From Chelonoidis abingdonii (lineage: Eukaryota > Chordata > Testudines > Testudinidae), in NCBI RefSeq assembly GCF_003597395.2, contig NC_133777.1, forward strand, positions 63,130,488 through 63,194,487: a DNA stretch of 64,000 nt, read 5' to 3'. Under the pieces are notes generated by a model. It had not been told where the DNA came from, searched no databases, and was given only the letters and a program-made list of their open reading frames with translations. The position numbers were made by a program, and so were the translations under genes. The first letter of the stretch is position 1. Every line of letters starts with the position of its first letter. Of this stretch, positions 1-10,600 are shown in pieces.

Positions 1-612
1 GTGAGGAATTAAATTCTCTTAATCCACCCCCGAAACACAGTTGAAAATACAGAGTGCACAGTAGGAGCTAGACATTTCCCAGCCCAGTGCAGCTGCACAA
101 GGAGGAGGTGGAAAAGCCCCTCTCCCTGGCATCTCTCTACTGGCCTAGGCAGAGATTCAGTCCCTGTGCTCCTGGCATGCAGAGAATGATGAACTGTAGA
201 GCTAATAGTAACAGTGGAAATCCCAGCTGAAGAGAGACATGCCCATGGCTTTATTCCCTGCTGCCCCAGATCAGAGCCAGCAGGAGGAAGAAGGCGGCAC
301 ACATGCCATTGTTGTGTCTGCTTCCTCTGTGCTTTCTGATATATTTTGTTTGCTTAGGACACAGTGCCTCCATAATCTCCCATTGAAGTGCAACTCTTCC
401 TAAACTGTTCAACGTAAAGGTACTAGCTTCAAGTCGCAGTCTAGCCCAATCGACCAAAAGATTTAAAAGCATAGTGCAGTTAAATATTATACTAGGAGGT
501 GAGAGCGATGTTACCCCAGTTCTGCTTGGAATTACCATTGATTCTGAGGACAGAAGGATTGCATGATCAAGTTTGTATTCAGTGGGACTACTCACAATCT
601 GACAAGTACATA

Positions 613-1319
613 TAGGGCTGTCTCTAGAGATTGTGGTGCCCTACGCAGTCCCCTTTTGGGGGGGGGGGGGAGGCTGGCCCTGGGTCTCTGCGGGGGTGGG
701 GACAGTCCCAGGCCTCCGCCGAGGGGGCTGCGCCTAAGGGCTTTGAGACGCAGGAGCAGCCAGTGCAGGAAGGCAGCAGGAGTCAGGCCTGTCCCTGCAC
801 TTATGGGGAGGCGGGAAGTGGAGGGACCCAGCCCCAGCCTGCTCCGCTCTGCTCCCTCGCTCCCAGGCTTGGGGTAAGAGGGGGAACCGAGCCCCAGCAC
901 TCACTGGCGGCATGGCTGGGAGCTGGCATAGTGGAGTGGGAAGGGGTCGGGTTGCTCCACTTCCCGCCACCAGGTTAGTGCAGGGCGGGCCCAACTCCGC
1001 TGCAGTCCCCTGGGATGCATAGCTCAGGGGAAGGGGTGGAGTGGGGGTGGGGCTTGGGCGGAGGAGGGGTGGGAAGAGGCAGAGCGGGGGTGGGGCTGAG
1101 GGTAAGGGGTGGGGCAGGAGCGGAGGCAGCTCTCCTGGACCCTGCTGTGCGCAGTCCACGAGGGGCTGGCTCAGCCATCTCAGGGATCGGGCTGGCTGCT
1201 GGAACTGGATGCAGCACACAGCTACATAGGGCACCAGGAAATTTGAGGCAGTTTGGTGCCTCAAATTTCCTGGTGCCCTACGCAGCTGCGTAGTTTGTGT
1301 ATGGGTAGGGACGGCCCTG
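613..1319. mobile_element. hAT-type nonautonomous DNA transposon, 707 bp, perfect 8-bp target duplication
   Basis: The ends are TAGGGCTGTCTC on the left and GGACGGCCCTG on the right, imperfect inverted repeats of hAT type (CAGGG...CCCTG). The 8-bp AGTACATA lies on both sides, at 605-612 and 1320-1327. The interior is GC-rich with a G run at 660-670 and no credible gene. The motif GGTGCCCTACGCAG occurs near both ends. A perfect 22-bp hairpin lies at 1229-1278. Confidence 0.85.
1229..1278. repeat. Perfect 22-bp inverted repeat (hairpin) inside the hAT element
   Basis: The arms are 1229-1250 and 1257-1278, exact reverse complements separated by a 6-base loop. The left arm begins GGGCACCAGGAAATTT. 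It lies just inside the right terminus of the element at 613-1319. Confidence 0.95.
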
Positions 1320-1565
1320 AGTACATACATAAGTCTTTGCAGAATTGGGACCAAATATTCTAAAAGGGAAATGAAGTTAGCGAGCCAGATAAATATTTAT
1401 CTATGTCAGATCAGCTACTGAGCAGATTTCTGCATGTGTTGTCTAATTGGTTCATCAGCAGTGCCAGTAAGGATGCACCCCTGATCTCAGTTTTATTGCC
1501 CTCTGTGGAAGCAAAAGCAGAGGTCTGTTGACTAGTTACTCTCCATCTTTATTTGATTATTGTAG

Positions 1566-1653
1566 GATCTTGAAGAAGAGTTAGACATGAAAGATAGAGT
1601 AATAAAAAAATTGCAGGATCAGATCAAGACTCTTACCAAGACTATTGAAAAAG
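1566..1653 (+). CDS. MYO5C: MYO5C exon, distal coiled coil
   Basis: Translates as [20 protein letters not shown] and on to TLTKTIEK, a charged heptad pattern expected of the distal myosin V coiled coil. The acceptor AG is at 1564-1565 and the donor GT at 1654. It ends in phase 1 and joins the next exon to make an Ala codon. The matching upstream exon is outside the window. Confidence 0.93.
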
Positions 1654-4600
1654 GTAGGACTTAATTTTTACAGTTTAAAATAGTTTTGAATGTGTAATAC
1701 AGGGTATATGTATGTGAGAGAAAAAGAGGGTCAAAAAGTTGTGAAATTCAGTCTTTCAACAACAACAAAAGATGGGAAAGCATTAGCAAAAATTTCATAA
1801 ATGTTTTCCCTCTTTTTCAGCCCATTTTATAAATGTGTGAATGTGTGTGTACACTTTATTTTTTTTCAGAATTAGTTTTCATTCCAAGAGTTTTAAAAGG
1901 TTGAAAACCTGACTAATATTGGGATGGGTAGCCAAAGGCTCACTTATTTAGGGCAAATAGTCCCACAGGAGTCAGTGAGACTACTCATGTGGGTAATATG
2001 TGCAGGAATTGACGGATAATACCTGAGCCATAAATTGAGATGATTATTGCAAACAGGAGCTACAGTATGTTTCTGGCTGTAAGAACTGCATATTTCTCGT
2101 AGTTTATTTTAACATGTTTTACTTACAGGCTAATGTAATGTTGAGTACATTTACTTTTGACAGCCAATGAAACACATGTGCCAGCTCTGCCTCCTAAGGA
2201 GTACATTGGAATGATGGAGTACAGAAAGGAAGATGAAGCAAGAATTATTAAAAATCTCATCCTTGGTACTTCAATAACACTTTGAATTACAGCCACATTT
2301 AATTATATTCGATACAGCATGTTAAAAAAAAATCCAAGATTTGTTCATTTCAGTCGTACTCATTATTAACTTTGATCTGTTTATCTCCCTTCTCTCTCAC
2401 TTTACTCTTAGGGGCACCATACTATTACTTTCTATTACTGCTTGATTCAAAGTGTTTCAAAGACAGAAGTATTTTATCTGGTGAAAACTCATTTATCTCA
2501 TATCTCTGACTCTGCTGTCTATCTTCTTATTTGTTCACTTCTGAAGCTAGAAATCTCGAGTACTCCAGGACCTGAGTTTAATTTTCCTTCCTTGTCTGTA
2601 AGTCATTATCTCTAGACCTTTGCTAGAAGTTGTCTGTACCCCTTTGCTAAAATCACAAGCCCCTGCTCTCAAAACTTCAGGGATACAGAATGTTTCAATT
2701 GGACTGTTCTTGCTGTATGACTCTGGGCTGTGTGACCAGGGCCACCCAGAGGTGGGGGCAAGTGGGGCAATTTGCCACAGGCCCCGGGCCCCCCAGGGGC
2801 CCCATGAGCCCTTGCCCAGCAGCTGTCCGGGTCTTTGGTGGCATTTCGGCGGAGGGAGGGCCCTTCAGTGCTGCCAAAGATTCAGAGTAACTGAAGGGTC
2901 CCCTGCCGCCAAAATGCCGCTGAAGACCCGGACCGCCGCTGGGTGACTACAAGCGCTGCAGCTCCCCTGGTTTGCCCCAGGCCCCCTGAATCCTCTGGGT
3001 GGCCCTGTGTGTGACCTCTCCTCTTTGGTCCCTCATCCAGTCTTCTACCCACTTGCTCTTCTTATTTATCTAGGGTATTTATTTAGCACCAGTCACCATA
3101 ATATCTAGGCATAGCACAAGGGTGGGCAAACTTTTTGGCCCGAGGGCCACATCTGGGTGGGGAAATTGCATGCAGGCTGGGGCAGGGGGTTGGGTGTGGA
3201 GGGAGTGCGGTGTGCAGGAAGGGGCTCAGGGCAAGGGGTTGGGGCCCAGGAGGGGTGTAAGGTGTACAAGAGGCCCAGGGCAGGGGGTTAGGGTGCTGGA
3301 GGAGGCTCAGGGCAGGGGGTTGGGGTGCCGGCAGGGGGCTCAGGGCAGGGGTGTGGGATGCAGGAGGGGTTCAGGGTATGAGCTCTAGCCTGGCGCCACT
3401 TACCTGCAGCAGCTCCAGAGTGGCGGCAGCATGCGTTTTTTTAACATATTTCTATGAGGGATGCTAAATGGAAATGTATTGCATTGTAATAATGGAGCTG
3501 AGCAAGAACTAAAATTTCTGTCCTGCAGAAAATGTCATGCTTTTGGAAAAAAATCCATTCTGATTCAGATCAAAAAGTTGGACATGTGAAATTTTCTATT
3601 GGAGGGGGGGGAGGGCACTTTGAGAAGAACTTAAATGGAATTTCTCTAAAACATCCTATTGTCCAGCCATCTCCCTGCGTCCCTTGCCTAATTGTGTGCT
3701 GGGAGCCAGTGCTCCTTGGGCATACCCAGCTCCCCTGCAGCCCACCTGGCCACTGCCAGTCCTCAGCTCCCCCACAGTGGGAAGCTGGGAGTTTATGGAG
3801 CACCAGCTCCCCAGCAGCTGGCCACAGGAGCTGTGGGTGAGGCACGGAGCTCAGCTTAGAGGCAGCCCACCTGGTGGGTTGCCCGGGAGACACACAAGCT
3901 GGACTGCCAAGGAGTGGGTGAGCCATGGTGCTGCAAATGATTTTCTGACAGAAAATCTGAATTTTGCAGATGGTGAATTTGGCACTGGGAAATCATTCTG
4001 ATGGCAGTTTCCTGACCAGCTCTAGTAATTACACAGGAAAAGAGAATTCATCCACAAACTGGTTAATCAAGAGCGTGGTTAGAAATTAATCCAGTGCTTT
4101 TTACCTATTTAAGTAAGACTAGATGGTGATACTACCTTTGTATCTATAATGTGTAATGAACACCCGCTTTGACTCTGCTTTGCTCAGATCTAAAGCCACG
4201 TGGAGTGGTAGTAAATATGATTCCAGGCCTACCAGCTTACATCCTGTTCATGTGTGTGAGATATGCAGATTATCTGAATGATGGTGACATGCTGAAATCC
4301 TTCATGAGTATGACCACTAATGGTATCAAACAAGTTATTAAGGTAGGAGTATTTCTTGTGTATTTTGCTTTATTCTACTATTTTATTGGTTTCATTGTAC
4401 GTGGACTGACAGGCTTACAATATGCACATATCATACATGGAAAAATGTTGATATTTCTCATCCACAGGTCCTCCGGAGTTAGGAATATCATAGATGGTGA
4501 CAATGCTTTGGTTGGTAGTTGCACTACAGTAGCGGCTACAAATCCCAGCCAGGGGTGAAAGGCCTATTGTGCTAGCAAAGTACATATATACTACATAAAG

Positions 4601-7600
4601 ATTTCCCTCTCTCAAGAAGCTTACAAAATTGATTCATAACATCCAATACAGTACATCTAAAAGTTAGTAGCTAAGTAAGTTTTACTGTGTTTTCAGCCAT
4701 GGTAAGAGTTTGTTGCATGAGGTATTTCCAAACACGTGATATTGGGCATCTTTTTGGACAGAGATGAGGTTTGCAGAGAGTATTTATTACAAGACTGCAT
4801 TGTGTGGAATCTAGGGTGCTATTGCCACTACAGTTCCAACACTGTAATTGCATACACAGTTCTTGCTAGCCTGGCACTCATCAATCTGAATCCTTAAAAA
4901 ACATGTTGTAAACCAACTTACAAAACCATGCTATAAGCTAGGACCCTCTGTCTGTGATCCCATCTGCACTACAAATTCTACCATGCAGTACCTGGATATT
5001 ATGTTGTGGCCTAGTGACCCAGAAAAGCAAAAGGCACAATTCTGTTTTGTGGCACAGATGGAAGTGAAACATGTTTTATGCAGTTTAACGTGTAGTATAT
5101 ATGGAACCTACAACTCAAGTTTGTAAACAAATTTATAATCCAGTTCACCCCTTACACTGAGCAGGGAAAGCATGTCAGCACCTTGCTACCAAGAACCATG
5201 TTTAAACCATGTAACTTATTATAGGCCCAACAGCTGAATTTCAAAGCAGTACTTCCATATAATTGAATTTCAGTTGTGTATGCATACAGTGTTTAGTCCT
5301 TTTGCAGGAAGACTTCCAGTAATTTTTGGAGCCCCCATACACACTGTCTAGCCAACCCATGGTACAACCACATTTAAATTATATACAAAGAAAGATTTTA
5401 AGGCCATTGTAGACATGGGCACATTTTCTGTATAGATAGTGCTTTACAGATACTGTTTGCTCCTTTCACTGTAGCTTGATGCTACTGCACTAACTCTGTG
5501 TTGGTCATAAGTTTCAATAATAAAATCAAATTAAACTTTAAGGGATCATGTTGTTTAAAAAGGTTGTTTTTATATGTCATTGTTTAGGAACATGCTGAAA
5601 ATTTTGAGATGTTGTCCTTTTGGCTCTCCAATACATACCATTTTCTTAACTGTTTGAAACAATACAGCGGGGAAGAGGTAGGAATTATTTCATCACTCTA
5701 CGTTTTACATAATTTCACTGAATTTTATACCCAAATGGGGCAGGGATAATCAGATGGGACTATCTCACCGAAAGGGCCTGAAATTTGTATTCTTCTGTAC
5801 TAGTGATTTTTGGCTTAGAGATGATCCAGTGGAATAGAACAGCTTGTCCAAAGTCGCTTAGGAAGATGTTTGAAACACTAACAGTAAACAGTTGTTAAAG
5901 CAAGAAGGAAGAAACAGTTACATACTTTGGGTGCCATTTAATCCATTTGCTGCTTAGTTTGATCTTCTGTTTAATTTGAACAGGACCACAGGAGCTCAGC
6001 TAGTTGTATTTAAAAATAACTTTCACCTTTTTTTTCACTCAACTGTTACTGCTTTGGGCAGACATTGTTACCATTTGATTAATACGTAAAGTTACAACTC
6101 GGAATGAAATCAAAAGACACATGGTAGTAAAATAGTCAGTTTCATCTTAAACCAGAAAAAGCTGATTTTCATTGCTAATTTTCAGTTCTTTAAACCTCAA
6201 ACTTAAAGTGATACTTGATGAATGAGAGATAGAAACCCATATGGTCTGAAGCTAAAAGACAGGATTCTCATGAATCCCTACAAAGAGAAAACACCTTTCA
6301 CTCAACTCCAGCTGTAAGCACTTCTGTGTACTCTGCAAGCTGCAATACTGTCCCTGGTGGTTATAGTGATAATGGCAAAGTTTGATCAGAGAGGCCTTTG
6401 ATTGAAGTAAAGACAAGATAATGCAATGCAATTCTTTCACAATTTTGTAACCCTTCTGCCCCTCTGAGTTGGCAGCAACAAGGGCCGGGTTTAGTATCCA
6501 GGGGTTTCGTTTCAATAACACAAGGCATAACCGGCTCGAGCCCCCACCCAGTGACCTGGGACACTTACATACCACACCCCCCTGGGCACCTCTAGGAGGC
6601 AATACTTTTCCTTTCGCAAGCACGGAGTCTGAGTGTAGCGAAATTTTTTTAATAAAGGAAGGAAACAATGCGGCATAACATTGGAGAAACACCACAAACA
6701 GAGTTATAACACAAACCATAACCACCCCCCCAAGTACATTTGGCAATGTTCTTTTCCCCTTAGGGTCTTAAGTCCAATCACTCCAAAGTCCAACAACCCA
6801 AAAGTCTCTGGTCAATGCCACCACAGAATTCAAGAGTCTATTTGTAGAGGTCCCTCACCCCAGCCTGGGTGAAAGGGGCACCTTACGTGGTCCAGGGCCA
6901 ACTGCCCTGCCTCTCCGTGGGTTCTGCTTCCGCCTTCTCCACGAACTGCTCCGCCTTACCAGCTGCTCCACTCTGCTCCTCCGGCCATCCTCACAAACTG
7001 CTCCGCTCCACCAGCTGCCTCGTGAGCTGCTCCAGTTGTCCCTGCCAACTGCTCGGCTCCGCTCGCTCTGTGGGCTGCTCCACACGCCCCACAGCTACTC
7101 CGCTCTGCCAGCCGCTCCACTCCACCAGCTGTCCTGTGGTCCGCTCCAGCCATCCCCATAAACTGCTCCACTCCGCCAGCTGCTCTGTTCCACAGTATAG
7201 CTTCAGGCTCCCCCACTAGTTAGCACAGTACTCAGTGCTCCCAGCTCAGTAATTTCAGCTCTTTTGTGATTTCAGCTCTTAGTGATCTCAGCACATAGTA
7301 GGGGAGCCCAGTGCTAGTGCACCATTAGCCCAAAGTGAGTTCAGCTCAGCAACCTGTATCTAGAGTCTTAAGGGAATAAAAAATCAACTCTGACATTCCA
7401 CAGTGGAGAGAGGAGGGGGTGCAACTGATGCTTCTAGCTCCACAAGGAGCCTGCACCACCAGGCACAAATACCTGTCCCCAACCTCTCTCTCTTCACAGG
7501 GTTTTGGAACCCATGTCCCTTGTCTAGCAAGTACCACCCAACTGAGGTTGAGTCATTTCTGTCACAAAGCACCCACAGCTCGGCAGTCTGGGATGGGTTA

Positions 7601-10600
7601 GGCGAGCCTATGCAAATATTTGAGATTTTGCATTCCAGACATTCTTTCCACACTTCCCATACTTCACCACCAGATGTCAGGGTACAGCTCATCCTGACTT
7701 TGCTTACAATTTAATTGCAGAATTGGAGGCGTTTGAACCCAAAACATGGTTCTGGGCTTGGATCCAAGTTTGCAGCTTTAATCCATCTCTGTAATGAACC
7801 AAATGCAAATGTGAACATTCCAAACTTTGAGAGAGTGTGCATTTCAAAACCCCAAGCTTGAGAGCATTTCAGTCCTGGGTTTTTCTTCTCATTGCAAAGA
7901 TACAAAATTCAGATGTGGGACTTTGGGTCAGGTTTAAAAATCCTGAGCTGATAATGTTGTCTGTCAGCTGTTGGAACCTATTATTAACCCTGTTTTTGAG
8001 AGGCTGAAAACGCTGCCATATTAATATTCATATCAGAAACCTGGCTTTTTACAAAGTACAAAAATGAGAGCATTTGAAACCATAAAAAATTGAAGAGGCA
8101 CATTTGAATTTTTCTCTCGTACAGTTTAAACGCGAGACTTTTTGCAGGAAAAATCAATCTGATGCTTTCCAAGTAAATGATCTAGCACCTGATTCAAAGC
8201 CCACTGAAGTCGATGTGAGTCTTTCCTTTGGCTACACTGGGTTTTTTGATCAGACACGGAATGAGCATTTAGTAGAAAAATGTGTCTATTGATGTTGATG
8301 AAATCCATGCGTAGTAGCAGCATCTCAAGATAGCAGTAAGTTTGACCCATTTTGGGAGTGTGGATGCGCACACACACAACTCACTGATCTAGATCATGTG
8401 TAGCACTGTTCAGATCTATTGATAATGACGGCATTAACAGCATTGTCATATTGATGCATTTACAACTGTCTTTCAGGAATTCATGAAGCAAAATACTCCA
8501 CGTCAGAATATGAACTGTTTGAAGCATTTTGATCTTTCAGAATACAGACAAATTCTTAGTGACTTGGCCATTCGTATCTATCACCAATTCATTCGTGTAA
8601 TGGAGAATAACATTCAGCCAATGATAGGTAAGAAGGAAGAAAATAACCAATGAAAGTAAATGCACTAGTAGTTGCTAAGGTATTTGAATAAATCTTATAC
8701 AGAGACACAAGACTAGGGGTGAACTATGCCCTGTTGCGCGCGCGTGCACACGCACACGCGCACAGAGGTATGTACAGTCACCAGAAGTTTGAATGTTTTT
8801 CCCCCTTGCAGCAGCATTTCTCAGTGTGAGGCATGGCCCTGGAGCACAAAGGGCTAGCTAGGGGCAGCTGTGGATGATGTATAAATTGAGTGTTTAGCAA
8901 CATGTGACAGGTCTGAAGGGGAGGGGGCTGATTGATTTTATTTTCCTAAAAAGGGGGGTTTCAGATAGGAAATATTACATAACATGTTTCTGTTTCTACT
9001 TCCATCCTGTCCTTCCCCACTCCACCCCCTCTATTTCTAACCAGCCAAGACGAAGGCAAGCTATTAAGCAGCAGTGTATTCCATTTCTGTATTGTTGTTT
9101 TCACTAGACATTTTACAGTGGCTTTTTTCCTTTGTATTTTTCTAATTATTCATGACAGTGTGACAGTAGTTTGTTTTTGTTTTAGTTTTCCCGAATTATC
9201 TCACACTAAGGCTATGTCTACATTACACACCACTGGTGTCATCATGTAGAATACACGTAGCTACATGCTGCAGTGAAAAAGAGGCTGCATGCACACTGCA
9301 GCGTGTAGCTACACGCATCAGAGAGAGTCTATAGCAGAGGGGAGGCAGCAGAGAGAGGGGAGGCAGCTCCCCGCTGCCAGAGCCTTTCCCCCTCTAGCTG
9401 AGGGAAGGCTGCAGAGAAGGGCTTCAGCAGCAGGGAGGCAGCAGGACAGTGCACTGCTAAAAATAGCAGCATAGACAGGCAGGCAGAGCTTGGACAAGTC
9501 CAGATGGTGTAGGATACGTACCCACATACATACCAGCACCCTGCAGGGGCCCCCATGAGAATATAGTATTCTATAGTATTGCAAATTTTTTTATGGAAGG
9601 GGCCCCTGAAATTGCTTTGCCACAGGCCCCCTGAATCCTCTGGGCAGCCCTGCTATTTATACTTACGCTGGGGGGCTATGCAGGAGTGTACGCTAGACAC
9701 CGCCCAAAGAAGCTTGAGTGTATATCTGCCCGAAAGGTCTAACAATGCTCATCTTGTTGGATGTGGTGCAAGGAATGGCTTCCTTCATCTACAGTGTTCC
9801 TCTTCTCTCTTTTGGGCTACCGTACTGAGCTGCCACATAAAGATGAGGTTCTTGAAATCTAGCCTGAAAGCACACACAATTTTCACATGCAAACCCCTGT
9901 CCTCCTTTATTACTGGAGTAATGAGAAACTGCAGTTTAAAAACTTTAAACGATACAGCTTGAAAATATTTGTTCCCAAAACTAAATTACCATATTAAAAG
10001 AACCCTACGTGGTGTTGGTGTTACAAATGATTTCCTGTTGCTTTTCAGTACCAGGTATGCTTGAATATGAAAGTCTCCAAGGAATTTCTGGCATGAAACC
10101 TACAGGATTCCGTAAACGTTCTTCTAGTATAGATGACACCGATACCTACACAATGACCTCCATCCTGCAACAGCTCAGCTATTTTTATAGCACAATGTGC
10201 CAGAATGGCTTGGATACAGAGCTTCTAAAGCAGGCAGTGAAGCAGCTTTTCTTTCTGATTGGAGCTGTCACCCTTAATAGTCTTTTCCTCCGCAAGGACA
10301 TGTGCTCTTGTAGGAAGGGAATGCAGATAAGGTAAAGCCAATAAAGATTCAGCAAGCAGTTTTCTGAGAGAGGGGATTTTTTAACTTACTGTAGTTCTAG
10401 CACTTATGCCATTGGATACACTGTGAACATTCCATGGTGATTATTTTTGTCCCTCTGGTTTGAAAAGGTAGATTTTAACTTTTCTGTGAATTAGTTGCTG
10501 ATCCTAGCATACTCCATGACACAGTGCTTATCACAAGTGTACTTTACATGTAACATTAATAGAGGGGGACACAGTACAGTCTGGAGGGGCAGAGAGACTC

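Larger units (their letters stand above)
1..1565 (+). other. MYO5C intron, 5' end cut by window
   Basis: No coding exon was recognised upstream of 1566. Bases 1-612 show nothing identifiable. Bases 613-1319 are a hAT-type element listed separately. The 206-residue minus-strand reading at 734-1354 is an artefact of that GC-rich element. Confidence 0.6.
2266..4187 (+). other. MYO5C intron with three repeat insertions
   Basis: Contains a hAT element (2737-3007), a truncated hAT-like fragment (3117-3435) and a possible further element (3490-4026). Nothing else was recognised. Confidence 0.7.
8628..10048 (+). other. MYO5C intron with microsatellite and repeat cluster
   Basis: Contains a GC/AC dinucleotide run at 8736-8767 and two abutting DNA-transposon fragments at 9205-9649. 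Nothing else recognised. Confidence 0.65.

Noticed and set aside
734..1354. 206-residue minus-strand open reading
   Set aside because: Lies almost wholly in the GC-rich hAT element at 613-1319 and crosses its terminus and target duplication.
6252..6746. 164-residue minus-strand open reading
   Set aside because: Runs across the LTR end at 6446 into unrelated flank; no viral or host protein motif.
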